Shown: in pieces, positions 1 to 11,787 of the stretch | Layout: the number at the start of each line of letters is the position of its first letter | Position numbering within the stretch: the first letter of the stretch is position 1 | Assembly (NCBI RefSeq): GCF_019112545.1 | Contig: NW_025064882.1 | Coordinates: 448,928-512,927 of the forward strand | Length of the DNA stretch: 64,000 bases | Origin: Guyanagaster necrorhizus | Taxonomy: Eukaryota > Basidiomycota > Agaricomycetes > Agaricales > Physalacriaceae | Direction: 5' to 3' | Translations under genes and position numbers: made by a program | Notes under the pieces: generated by a model | What the model was told of the DNA's origin: nothing | Seen by the model: only the letters and a program-made list of their open reading frames with translations | Databases searched by the model: none

Positions 1-611
1 GGACGAAGTAAGACCATGTCGGAGACGGCAGTTCGTTGACTCGCCTGAAGACAAGGACAAAACCCAGCCCTGCCTGCGAAGTGGTCAGTGAGCTTCATGG
101 ATGGCGGGTGATAACACGAACCTTGATATAGACTTCGTTAAGACTCGTGAACTGTTCAGCGCCTGCAGTATCCAATATTTCTAGCTAAAGAAACATGAGT
201 GAGCATTCGATGCGAGAGAGTAAGCAAGCACAGCGTCGTTCTACGGTGTCAGAGTGAAGACGATGGGCGCTGAACGACGACAGACACGTACCGTAGACAA
301 TTCTCCATCAAGTTTCACAGTTCGTCGATACTCCTCTAACGCCCAATGAACTCCGGAACGATGAGCCACTGCGAGTCGACCGACCTTCAATTGTGGGATC
401 ATAGTAATCAATGAACACATCTCGTATGTATCGCACTGTATACAACGAGGTCAGACGTAGCCCGCAACCAGCACGAAACACAAAAACGGGACCTGTAAGC
501 GCGGACTTCCCCACACCTCCAGCTGCACGGGAACGGAGATCAGCAAGGCATCGATAGGCCTGCAGGAAAACGACACGGACCCCCAAGGACAACGACGTTG
601 AACTTGCGCAT
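1..611 (-). CDS. Rsr1/Rap-like Ras-family small GTPase (3' part beyond window)
   Basis: Membrane-associated GTP switch of the Ras superfamily; Rsr1/Bud1 and Rap relatives act in polarity and morphogenesis. The spliced product starts MRKFNVVVLGAGGVGKSALT (P-loop GxxxxGKS), then VRYIRDVFIDYYDPTIE (switch I with the YDPTIE effector core), EEYRRTVKLDGE, and LEILDTAGAEQFTSLNEVY (DTAG switch II). The residue after DTAG is Ala and the next is Glu, closer to Rap (DTAGTEQF) than to Ras (DTAGQEEY). Exons visible: 611-581, 522-493, 435-385, 335-292, 184-122 and 73-45, all in phase; after 73-45 the next donor appears to be GC (44-43). The ATG at 611 is chosen because it gives the usual short N-terminus ahead of the P-loop. 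The guanine-specificity motifs and any CAAX box lie outside the window. Family is certain; the exact orthologue is an inference. Confidence 0.9.
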
Positions 612-819
612 TCAGACGGCCTTGACGCCCTGTGCGTCGCTAGTGACGCCAACAGCGAATCGAAGTCAAGTTAGGTAGCAGAACTGAAGTAGATAGGTAA
701 GACAAAGGATGCATGGCCGTGAGAGCCTTATAAAAATACTACCAAGCAGCCCCGAGCGCGTCTGTGCAGGGCCGCGATTCCTTCCTCTTCGATTTCCAGT
801 TGCCACCACACGACACACG

Positions 820-2009
820 ATGTCCCGACCAAGGGTATTCATGGACTTTTCTGTCGACGGCCAGTCATTGGGCAGGTAGCCTGTCATGATTTCCCTGCCA
901 GTGTGATTCATGCTGACGCTGCACTTATTATAGGGTCATCTTTGAGCTTTTTGGTGATACTGCACCGAAGACAAGCGAAAAGTGGGCTCAATGTTCAACC
1001 ATACGGATCCTTTGTTCACAACTATTATAGCTTCAGAGCCCTATGTACTGGGGAGAAAGGCGTTTCTTCGTCTGGCGTGCCGCTCTACTACAAAAACAGC
1101 ATCCTGCACAGGTGCATCAAGGATTTCATGATCCAAGGAGGAGGTATGTGCCTCTCTATCGAAATCGGCGTATCTGACCCTCCCACAGACTTCACCAAGC
1201 GCAACGGCACCGGCGGCGAATCGATATACGGAGGTATGTTCCCTGACGAAGACCTCACCCGGCCTCTGGACTCGGAAGCCTTGCTCTGCATGGCGAATAG
1301 AGGTCCCAATACCAACGGTTCTCAGTTCTTCATCACCCTGAGGGAATGTCCCCACTTGAATGGCGCGTTATGTCCCTTTTCGCCGTAGCATACACTCACT
1401 TGCGCCACAGGAAAACACGTCGTATTCGGCAAGGTCATTCGCGGTTACGACGATGTTGTCAAAAAAATCGTCGGCGTCCCTGTAGATACGAAGGATCGTC
1501 CCACAACCGCGGTTACAATCACCAGTTGTGGCGAACTTGAGCTTCGCAAAAAGCAACGTGGGTTTCCTTTTGACTGGCACTCCATCAACCTCACGTCGTG
1601 TCAAGCCTCAAAGCGTGATCGTTCCGTTTCGGAAGAAAAAGAAAACGAAGACCGCAGGAGGCGCTCCCATCAGCGCTCTCCAAGTACAGATTCAGAGCCT
1701 TCGCGTCGCAACGAGACGTCCAAGCGAAAGAAGCGCAGTAAAGACAAGAAGAAGGACGAAACGCTGTTGCAAGAAACCGAAGAAGAGTACGACGCAAGAC
1801 TCGAGAGAGAAGAGAATGAACGAATAGCAGAGCAGAGAAGGAAGGAATTGGAAAGAATCAAGCGCCAACACGAAGCCGAACTTGAATCAAAGAATGGTGT
1901 ACGATTCAAGGGTGTGCCTTCTCGTTTCATTCATTCTTTCGGCCTAATGACCCTTGTTCCAGGGCGAGGAAGAATGAAATTTGTTGATCCCGAATCTACA
2001 TATAGGTAG
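820..2009 (+). CDS. Cyclophilin-type peptidyl-prolyl isomerase with long charged C-terminal tail
   Basis: Prolyl cis-trans isomerase. Start [19 protein letters not shown]; exons 820-875, 934-981, 1031-1143, 1189-1362, 1411-1911 and 1963-2009. The cyclophilin core is complete: [45 protein letters not shown], and [19 protein letters not shown]. The normally conserved Arg of FHR appears as LHR, and the usual Trp of the active-site region lies in a KHVVFG context, so cyclosporin sensitivity is not assured. After about residue 175 comes a roughly 120-residue Arg/Ser/Lys/Glu-rich tail with a coiled-coil-like Glu/Arg segment and a closing [12 protein letters not shown]. Such tails are typical of nuclear, spliceosome-associated cyclophilins (PPIG-like), so a nuclear role is inferred. 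The intron at 1363-1410 needs a GC donor to keep the frame. Confidence 0.9.
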
Positions 2010-2982
2010 GTAGCCCGTGCCAGGCATAACGTTCCGAAAAAGTACATCATTCACGATGCGCAAATCTTGTCCCTTCAACTGATCCAAGCATATTTACACC
2101 ATCAGTATGGGAGCGATAATGCCCGAAATATCGCCTGTGCGAATTTTTTTTTCGAGCAGCTTCGTTCTGTGACTCAGCGTCTAGCCTGCATCATTGGGTG
2201 GCGACACAAGTTGCCAGAGGTAATCTGGACGTAAACACAGTACAATTGTTCGACCTCAAGGGCCGGATCTGATCCTCCTTATTTGGCGTCTCCTTGCACT
2301 ACTTGTGTACATACACGGTTACCCCGGCCTCGCGTTGTGAGAGGAATGATACATGAAGTCACTATGGTAACTGCAGTGCTTCCTTCGTGAAACGTCAGAT
2401 CAGCTGGATTTCGTCCAAGTACATGGATACTTTCGCTCAAATACTTGCCCGCTAGGCATGAGAATGTTGACCGTATAGTGAATTGTCAGATACTGGTCCT
2501 ACATACACAAGGTGTGATTACGAGTGAGTGACTCTTCCTCAATTTTGTAGTTCAGAATGCACCTGCAGAGTGGTTGAGGAGACATAAGGGAACATGCTAT
2601 CTGTTTCATTAGTTCCTAACATCCTGATCTGTGGATGAAACCGTTTATGTAGGTTATATCTCCTCATGTTTCCTTGGCGTCCAAATTACACTTTGAGATA
2701 GCTTTTTGGACAATATATGGGGTCATACATATATTGTAGGACATGGGTGCAAGGACAAGCGACCACAGACAATAGCCGATGTACAAAACACGGCCAGCCT
2801 CAAGGGTACCGGGAGAGAGCGCAAGGGTGAGCCGGACCTGCAGATGAACAACGTTCATTGAACTTGTTTGAATTATGGTCGTAGATCGTACAAAACTATC
2901 AATCATAGTTGATCGTGCATGCCATACAGCAATAATAACAGTGCATAAGTACTCGCACAATAAGACTACATAGAAGCATGCT
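2010..2982. other. Intergenic region between convergent genes, nothing recognised
   Basis: About 970 bp between the 3' end of the cyclophilin gene and the 3' end of the eIF4B gene. It must hold both 3' UTRs. Open frames here (for example 2664-2960 on the minus strand) match no family I recognise and lack intron or codon support. Confidence 0.5.
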
Positions 2983-4880
2983 TCAAACTTCTATCTCCGC
3001 CACCTGCGCCGTAACTGTCTCGACCTCAGCGTCCTCTTTTGGTGGGTCTGACTCTTGACCTTTTTTGTCCCTTTTGGCCGCCGCATGGGCAAAACTGAAG
3101 GAGGGACGTACGTTCGACGAAGGGGCAGCTGGTTTGGGTATCGCATGAGACGGCTGGGGAGATGAAGGAGTGGACGAAATCGGTGGGGTACTTTTCCTGC
3201 TGATGGGAGGACGTTCGGATGCATTCCGTGAGTTGGTGCGCGACATTGTCAGTCGCTCACGATTGTGCTCACGGTCCTTTTCGAGGCGTTCAATAACCTC
3301 TTGTTCACGCCCAGAGACATCGACCGGTCTATGAAACGAGATATGTATTAGTTGACGTTGCAGCCGCCAGACATAAAATACATACTTGGCCGCCCCGAAG
3401 GGGTTAGAGCGGGTAGATGACGATACAGAGGATGTGGGGCCAATCTTCGGTGAAGATAAGGGGCTGGGAGTACCAGAAGCGCTGCCCGAGCGTGGCAAAA
3501 GCTCTAATTTGCGACGCATTTGCGGTGTAGGTGGGGTCGAGTTTGTAGCTGTCACCAACGTCAATCTTTGAAAAGCATAACATGATTGAGCGTACGGGAG
3601 GTGCTGCTCCTGCCCTGCGACCTAGGCTTTCGCCAGTCAAAATCATCGCCAACGGGCTCGCGAGGTGGGCCCATGTCCCCACGACCTCTGGCACTACCGA
3701 ACCGGTTTCCAGTGATACTGTCTTCTGATGGTTTGAATTTGCTTCCTATCGTCCACGAATCCTCCCGATCAGCGGCACCACTTGATCCCTCAAATCCTAG
3801 ATCTTTTCTACGCTTAACGGGTCCATCATCCTGAGAATGGGCGGGGCGTGATGGCATGTTTGAACGCCAGTCGCTTGGGCTCTCGGAGACACTCGGTAAC
3901 CTATCGTCGCTACGCGGTCCATCGAATCGACGGCGCGATGAGTCTCGCGACGGCAAGTCAGGCAGTGGCCCATCCCGTCGCCACGGATTGTCAAATTTTC
4001 CATCGTCTCCTCCACCAAAGCCAGAACGTTCTTTAGCTACAAGGATACTGTCAGATAACAGAGATGCCTATCACCAATGAAAAGGACTGACGTGGTTCGG
4101 CAACACTAACACGAATTGTTCTGCCGGAGAAATTCTGTCACACGCGACGTCAGTGTGTGTATGGACGGCATCATTATACCCGACATAACGTACAGAACCG
4201 CTGCGCGAGAGAGCATCTTTTAAACCGTCCAAATCCTCGAATTCGACGTATCCGAAACCTTTTGGTTTGTCATCTCTGTCTTTGATAATTTTGACAGATT
4301 TCGGCTACGGCATTTGATGAGTGAGATTCAATGACACGGAGCGCGGAACGAGGAACCTTGTTGGCAGCAAAGAAATCCTCTAATTCGGATTCGACCAAAT
4401 CAAACGCCAGATTCCCGATGAAAGCCGTGTATGGGGGTGCAGCGGGGAGTGGGAGATCTTCGCGAGGAGGTCCAGAGACACGATCCGCTGCAGTAATCCG
4501 TGTCAGGCAAAGGGTAGAGCAGAAATGGAAGTGACGCACGTCGCGACGATAGGAAATCATCACGTCGACCGTGTCTGTCTCCCGGTCGAGTATAGTCGTC
4601 GTCGTTCCTTGCAGCGGCTGCTCAAACACAGTGAGAATCCCACCATCGCAGACGGCACGTATAGCTTACGAGCAGACGGCAGCGAGTCCATCTCGTCCGC
4701 CCATGATCCCAGGGCTGGATGGCAAAGCGCTCAGTCAGCAAGCAAATGGGCGCGGGATAATACTCACCGCTGTCGCCTAGGAATTCATTCAGCGAAATTT
4801 TCTTTCCTTTCTTCGGAGCTGCAGAAGGGAAATGGCGGTAAGAAAATGGAAGATGTGAAGGGGCGATGTGACATACCCAT
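2983..4880 (-). CDS. TIF3: Eukaryotic translation initiation factor 4B (eIF4B/Tif3)
   Basis: Cytoplasmic RNA-binding factor that stimulates the eIF4A helicase during mRNA scanning. The spliced N-terminus is MAPKKGKKISLNEFLGD followed by ALGSWADEMDSLPSA, the classic eIF4B opening. One RRM follows, starting APPYTAFIGNLAFDLVESEL (RNP2 in FIGNLAF) and running to KPKGFGYVEFEDLDGL (RNP1 KGFGYVEF), ending near TIRVSVAEP. The rest is a long low-complexity Arg/Asp/Ser/Gly region with DSRRRFDG and DWRKPRS-type blocks, as in fungal eIF4B, and the protein ends EIEV. The start codon lies in an exon that contributes only ATGG (4880-4877); the next exons are 4818-4768 and 4714-4670. It lies on the same strand as citrate synthase upstream. 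Small internal boundaries in the tail are approximate. Confidence 0.93.
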
Positions 4881-5160
4881 GAGGTTTGCTTGTCGGAGGA
4901 AAGCGTACTGTCTAGAAATTTTGCTGTGGACTTTGCCTCTATTTGCTGACATACACATTCGGATGCGGTTTCCGCTAAATTCCGGGCCGTCCCTCAGAAT
5001 TTTCACAGATAATTATTTGTACAGTCCTACAGTCTTGTCCCAGGTCTGGGGAACAGGTAGAGTTCACATCTCAAAGAGTAAGGTAAGGGCCCCATATGCA
5101 AACATAGGGTATATGATATTAAGTGTGAATACAAATATCCAGAAGGCATAGTAATATAAG

Positions 5161-7059
5161 TTAAGCCTTTCCGGCAAATATTTTTTTGATGGCTTCCGTC
5201 GAATACGACTTGGGACGCTCCAGAGCTGACGTTCTTCGGTCAATATAATCACCAGGTTCATCAACAGAAGAGACGTACGAGCACCAAGGGCACGATCCCA
5301 AATGAGCTGTGCCACAACACCGAAAGCACGGGAGACACCGAACAGGACGGTGTAGAATTGCATTTCTGTCAAGCCATAGTGGGTCAAGAGAGCACCAGAG
5401 TGAGCATCGACATTGGGCCAAGGATTTTTAGCCTTTCCAGCCTACGTAGAAACCGTGAGCCATCAATCAGGTAAATGATGTAAAAATGGCGCCTGACCTC
5501 GAGAAGAATGTTCGGAACGATCTCATAGATTTGGCCCACAAGCTTGAACAGAGGGTCATCAGGGAGATGCTTAAGCGCAAACTCACGCTGGGCTGTGTAT
5601 CGAGGGTCGGTTTTCCTGAGCACCGCGTGACCGTAGCCTGGGACGACCTTTCCACCCTTCAGCGTCGCCCAGACGTACTCCTTGACGGCATCGTCACTCG
5701 CGTCCCTGCCGATGGTTTCCTGCATCTTGTTCAACCACAGAAGCACTTCCTGGTTCGCCAAACCATGGAGAGGACCAGCTAGACCATTCAAAGAGGCGGC
5801 AAAGGCAAGGAAAGGATCTGAGAGAGCAGAGCCGACTAACTTGCCAGTGTGAGCAGAAACGTTTCCACCCTCGTGATCACTAAAAAGGCACAGTCGTGTC
5901 AGGAACGCTGGAAAAGATGTGGGAGTTGCCTACCTGTGAATAGTGATGTACAAGCGAAGAAGCTCGACAAATGCATCATTTTCCCCGAAGCCAAGAAGGG
6001 TAGCTAAATTGGCAGAATAATCCTTGGCGGGATCAATTGCGGGAAGCTTGCCTTTACCGAAGACGTTCCGGTAAATTCGACCGGCAATGTTAGGAAGTTT
6101 GGCGATCCTACAGGCGCCGTCAGTGACGTCAGAAAGATTTTCATAGCAAAGGTCACTTGCAAGTCCATAGAATCCTCAAAGGTAGGTCCCCAGTATTCCT
6201 TCTTGGAGATACCATTTTGATAGGCCTGGGCAAAGGCGGAGTTGTGATTGAGCTGATGGTTTCCAGATGAGTAACATCACGGGTCTGAAGGCGAAGCAGG
6301 CACACGACACGTACGGCAGTAACAGCCAAACTGAATTGGCTCATGGGATGGAGGGTAGGGGGGCACCTGTCCAAGATCTCTTCAACAAATTCGGGAATGG
6401 CGGCGCGCGCCGCCCAGTCTTTTGAAAGATCCGTGGCCTGTTCCTGAGTAGGGATTTCTCCAGTGAGAAGAAGCCAGAACAAGGCCTCTGGAAGGGGCTC
6501 AGAGCCACCAGGGGCTTTGGGGAGGAGGGCTTGACACTCGGGAATGGTTTTGCCACGGAAGCGGATACCCTCATCTGATAGGGGGACGGTGAGTAACGGT
6601 AGAGCCAAGAAAGAACGGAAGGGCGCGTACCAGCGTCGAGCACTGACCCCTCCCAGATGAGGGCTGGGAGACCACGCATCCCTCTGACGAAAAAGTGAGA
6701 AGATGCGGCAGAACATTGTTAAGAAAGCGCACCCGTAGAGCTGGTCGACGACTACCGGTCCAAATGACTTTTTACCGTGTTCGAGTCGGGCTTGCTTCAC
6801 CTGGAATGATAACTATCAGCAAGTAGTCGCACTGTAGCAAGAAATACGTGCATTTTCCTGTTCTTGAGGAATGAGTTGGGCCAAACGCTCTTTGAGAGCA
6901 CTCGATGACGGAACCGTTGTCGAAAATCGGGCCGAGACACCTGCTGTACGACCCAGTGAGGAACGGGACTATTGCGGGGGTGGGGTAAGGTCCAGAACAT
7001 TTGGAAATAAAGGATACAGGACTTGCAAGCTGCAATATTGAGCGAGACTGGAGAGCCAT
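5161..7059 (-). CDS. CIT1: Citrate synthase, mitochondrial
   Basis: Condenses acetyl-CoA and oxaloacetate to citrate, the first step of the TCA cycle. The N-terminus [12 protein letters not shown] continues after an intron as a Ser/Arg-rich presequence ([13 protein letters not shown]) and then [14 protein letters not shown], so mitochondrial import is expected. Diagnostic parts: [53 protein letters not shown] with the catalytic His of [19 protein letters not shown] with the second catalytic His; and [16 protein letters not shown] near the C-terminus, followed by [19 protein letters not shown]. The C-terminus is not a peroxisomal SKL-type signal, which supports the mitochondrial isoform. Start chosen at 7059 (MALQSR) rather than the in-frame upstream ATG at 7119, which would put a hydrophobic stretch in front of the presequence. 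The gene has many small introns and shares a promoter with TRM8. Confidence 0.95.
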
Positions 7060-7304
7060 GATGGTGGTAAGAGAGAAAGTCGTGACGAGGCAAATGGAGA
7101 GGAAGCTGGGGATCCCCAAGGCTTTGCCCGGCCTATTTAAATTCTCAAAAATTATTTCCTAATATCTCCGATGCCCCTTTCCACGTGATCGCAGCCAATC
7201 CGTCCCGTTGTCAGCCAGATCTGATTATAAGGGTCGCATAGGGTCGCATTCCAAATTCCAAGTCATTCTCTGGTTTCCAATTTACTGCATTCTGCTGCAG
7301 CACG
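7060..7304. promoter_or_regulatory. Shared promoter of citrate synthase and TRM8
   Basis: 245 bp between two divergent start codons. Seen: a CCAAT box at 7195-7199, a CACGTG E-box at 7182-7187, and a TATA-like tatttaaa at 7134-7141, about 75 bp upstream of the citrate synthase ATG. CCAAT boxes bound by the HAP complex are known to drive respiratory genes in fungi; a role here is inference. Confidence 0.4.
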
Positions 7305-8197
<893 letters not shown>

Positions 8198-8711
8198 TAA
8201 TTTTCCGAACTCGTAGCATCCACACCATCAGCCGATTCTTACGATGCGGCGCTCACGCACAATACCCGCCAAGGTCGCACCTTTAGGTGCCTGCCCTCTT
8301 ATGTTTCTTCCATGCGGCCCGATTGGCTGCGATCAAGTCGCTGTGTATTAGGCCCATCTCATGATGGAGGGTCGTACAAGGTGGTACACACGGACGCGAC
8401 ATTCGAAGTCGTAGTGTACAATTATTTTGCTGCAAATGGAATGCATCTGTATCAAGATGCATCATGTTCCGTATTGATGAAATATGTTGTGAGCTCTAGA
8501 ATGAAAAATCAGGGGGAAATTTTGAATCTTCATGTCATTCATCGGGAGGTCTCGCAGGGCAGAATGCGGGGTAACAAATTCTAGCGATGGTGGCTGAGCC
8601 CAGAGCTGGGGCGTTGACCAGATGACTGGAGCACTAGGGCCTTTGAACAGCAAACAAAAAAGTCTTCCGGATTTCAAGATTCCCGTGATACTGGCTTTGA
8701 AAGAAATGGTC
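8198..8711. other. Intergenic region between convergent genes
   Basis: About 510 bp holding the 3' ends of TRM8 and RRP41. No further gene, repeat or RNA recognised. Confidence 0.5.
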
Positions 8712-9563
8712 TCAATACTCATACATCTGCTCATCTTCCTTCTCCCCCGCATTTTGTGAGACCGACTGCATCGCCGAGATTAGCATACCGGTCCGTAACC
8801 GTATGGCAGCTCGCATCTCTCCATGAATAACCTTGCCAGCTTCGCACGCCAACTTGAAAATTTCTTCGAAGCGATCAACATGGAGCCGTGTCTCCATTGT
8901 GATGAGTGTCACCTTGCCTGTCCTCGGCATGACTGCAACGGTGACGTGGGGAATGTCGTTTTCTTCAAGCGCCGTGAGGTCGAGCATAGGTGAAGTCGAA
9001 TGCACGCCGCCTGTCACAGCGCTGACAAAATCGAGCAATGAGATGCCAGCGCTGGCGAGAGCAAGCATTGTAGCATTGATACAGGCCTGTAGTAGACCCC
9101 CATCCTGTTGTAGAACCTGCACAAAGATATCGATCTGCGACCGTGGATAGAGATTTGTCTGCACAACAGGCTCGAACGTCGACTTGATGGTCGCCGCCAT
9201 CTCGAGTATTCGTCTATAAAGGGGTGGAAAAAAGCAACGATAAATATTAGGTGCTCACCAGGACTCCCCCCCTACTCACTTGTCACCGCGAGAGCGCTTC
9301 CTCCGTTCCCCCGTGCTGAAGGAGGCAATACTGACTTCGACATTGATGTTGGCCCTGTCGTACAAAGTTTGCGACCGCATTTTGGCCTCTCGTGGGCCAA
9401 ATACCGATACGAGTACCTGAGTCAGGCCATGGGTAATGATGGCAGACCCATCTGCTGTGCCCTGCTGGGACATGTCTATAGTGATGTCACGCAACTCGTA
9501 CTGTCGCCGTCCGTCGGAGCGAAATCCGCCTTCGTTGAGTATTTCGATACGCGAACTCTGCAT
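8712..9563 (-). CDS. RRP41: Exosome core subunit RRP41/Ski6 (RNase PH fold)
   Basis: Subunit of the RNA exosome ring used in 3'-5' decay and rRNA processing in nucleus and cytoplasm. Exon 9563-9280 encodes SSRIEILNEGGFRSDGRRQY (the SDGR motif), ADGSAIITHGLTQVLVSVFG and ANINVEVSIASFSTGERR; exon 9213-8712 continues with RILEMAATIKSTFEPVV, YPRSQIDIFVQVLQQDGG, GISLLDFVSAVTGG and LDLTALEENDIPHVTVAV, ending EDEQMYEY. The splice (AA|A) restores K-R-I-L-E, matching the family. Length of about 257 residues is typical. The ATG at 9563 overlaps a possible acceptor (ATGCAG|AG), so a tiny upstream first exon is an alternative. Fungal RRP41 is generally catalytically inactive and serves structurally. Confidence 0.94.
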
Positions 9564-9783
9564 TAAAGTAAGGGATAAATTTTTTTTTGTAAAAAGACAG
9601 AAAGAAGACACGGACCATGCTTGGTTTTTCTGCCTCAGGTGACGGCGCGGAACAGACACGGATCTGTGACAGGCGCGTTTGAGTTCAGACGTAAGTGACC
9701 AAGAATAGCCCCTAATAAGTTTATCCGACTCGCAGTATTCATCTCTTTCCTTCCTTTCCACTTACCACCATCTAGATATTATT
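9564..9783. promoter_or_regulatory. Divergent promoter region of RRP41 and NPT1
   Basis: 220 bp between the two start codons. It must hold both promoters and 5' UTRs. I see no clear TATA box. If RRP41 has an upstream first exon, that exon lies here. Confidence 0.3.
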
Positions 9784-11523
9784 ATGGAACCGGCTGATAT
9801 CCAAGTGCCAATGTCGATTCTCGACACGGATCTCTACAAAGTTCGTGTCGCCACAGTCTGCAGCCGAGGCTAGCTCGAATTGACTGGAAATATAGCTGAC
9901 CATGCAAGCTGCTGTGCTGGACCATTTTCCGATGATTCCAGCAGTATACAAATTTACTCTACGCGATAAACAAATATCCTTCACGCCTCACTTTGTCGAC
10001 GTTCTCAAAGGGGTCATATCTCGTGGGTACCCCCAATCATGGCAGTTCCTTATGATTTCATTCATGCCAGCTAGATTTCACCGGCATCACTCTACAGCCG
10101 GACGAGCGTGACTGGCTTCAGTCTGCTTGCTCCTACTTCACCCCTGCATACATAGACTATCTCTCGGCGTACCGTTTCAAGCCTGAGCAAGTACAAATAA
10201 CCTTTGTGCCCTCTGCAGAGAACAGTGAGCAAGGGACTATTGATGTTGTCATGTCTGGCCCGTGGGTTGAAACCATTCTTTGGGAGGTTCCTATCCTAGC
10301 TTGCATAAGCGAGACGTACTACAACACGATAGAAGAAGACTGGAACTACGATAGACAAGACGGTGAGTATGGATGCTATCCTTGATAAGATCTGGTGCTG
10401 AAGGTTACTGATGTTAGAGATCGCGTACAGCAAAGCCAAGGCTCTTCAGGAAGGTGGCTGTGTGTATATGGAGTTCGGCACCAGACGCAGGCGAACTTTT
10501 CACGCGCAAGATATCATGGTAAGTGCGTTGGTACGTGCTTCTGGCGAGGTGCAGGGCAAGGGACGGTTGATGGGAACCAGTAATGTGTGCCCACTGCAGT
10601 TATCCGGATCATTGATAGCCTTGGTTGACCATATGCACGTTGCAGGTTCACTTGGCACACAAATACGGTGTGGCGCCAATGGGAACAATTGCGCAGTATG
10701 CCTATCTTCGGCTTGTTGTTCTCCTCTAAGATTAACCGCAACATTTAGCGAGTGGTTCATGGGGGTTAGTCTTTTTGCTGTACTGTGTGGAACGAGACTA
10801 ATATTCTACTACAGGTTGCTGCCCTGAAGGGATATGAAACAGCTAACTCCCTGGCCTTGGAACTCTGGGAGCAAACCTTTCCCAATTCCAAAGCGCTCAT
10901 TGCGTTGACGGATACGTTCTCGACTGGTGCCTTCTTCGACGTGAGCCATTTTTTCTTTTGAGCATAATGGTAACTTATTCAGTCATCTCAGAGTTTTGTA
11001 AAAGTCCCAGATCTTGCTGGTCGATGGACGGGCCTTCGACAAGACTCCGGTGATCCTTTTACCTTCTCTCTGCGTGCTAAAGCAGTGTACGAAAAAATGG
11101 GTATCGACCATCGCACGAAGACCATTACCTTTTCGGACGCGCTTGATATTGACAAGGCGCTCAAACTGCAAAAGCAGTCGGAGGAGATCGGGTTTAAAGG
11201 TAGCTTTTCCGTCTCTTTTAATTGGACCCGTTTTCATAAATTCTGGATGCAGCCTCGTTTGGAATAGGGACTTTCCTAAGCAATGACTTTGTCAAGGCTT
11301 CAAGCGGCGGAAAGGAGAAGAGCAGGGCGATAAATATGGTCATCAAACTTGCTTCTGTTGACGGCAAGCCTTGTGTGAAGATTAGCGACGATCTGACTAA
11401 GGTGAGTTGCGCACTTATCTCGCGCCGGTTACCAAGCATTAACGGCATGTATCATTATCATAGAACACTGGAGACGAGGCGGAGGTACAAAAGGTGAAAC
11501 GAATTTTTGGATTACCTGTTTGA
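9784..11523 (+). CDS. NPT1: Nicotinate phosphoribosyltransferase
   Basis: Salvage enzyme joining nicotinic acid and PRPP to give nicotinate mononucleotide for NAD synthesis. Start MEPADIQVPMSILDTDLYK, intron, then LTMQAAVLDHFPMIPAVYKF, matching the DTDxYKLTM opening of the family. Further exons give YMEFGTRRRRTFHAQDIM, HLAHKYGVAPMGTIA followed by HEWFMG, GYETANSLALELWEQTFPN, ALIALTDTFSTGAFF, WTGLRQDSGDPFTFSLRAK (Arg-Gln-Asp-Ser-Gly-Asp phosphate-binding segment), KTITFSDALDIDKALKLQ, ASFGIGTFLSNDF and a closing VQKVKRIFGLPV. All hallmarks are present and no break was seen. About ten exons with short introns. It is head-to-head with RRP41. Confidence 0.95.
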
Positions 11524-11787
11524 AGATCAGTTTTGGCAGTTTTGTTAGATGAACACCAGACGTAAGTAGGCCATTAAACCGTAAATTATATGAAGGTAGT
11601 GGGTTCATGTAGCCTCAGTGTATCCACATAAGTAATGTGATAGAGTTGACACCATATTACAAGACTGGGACTACTTTTTCATGGGAAACTGGGCTGGCTG
11701 ATTTGCGGGTCCGCGTTTGCGCCACAGCATCGGGCCGGCCTCCGACGAAACTGAACCAAACGTCGGACTTTTGTCATATGGACTCGC

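Noticed and set aside
2664..2960. 98-codon minus-strand frame in the gap after the cyclophilin gene
   Set aside because: No recognisable domain, no intron structure and poor codon composition for this genome.
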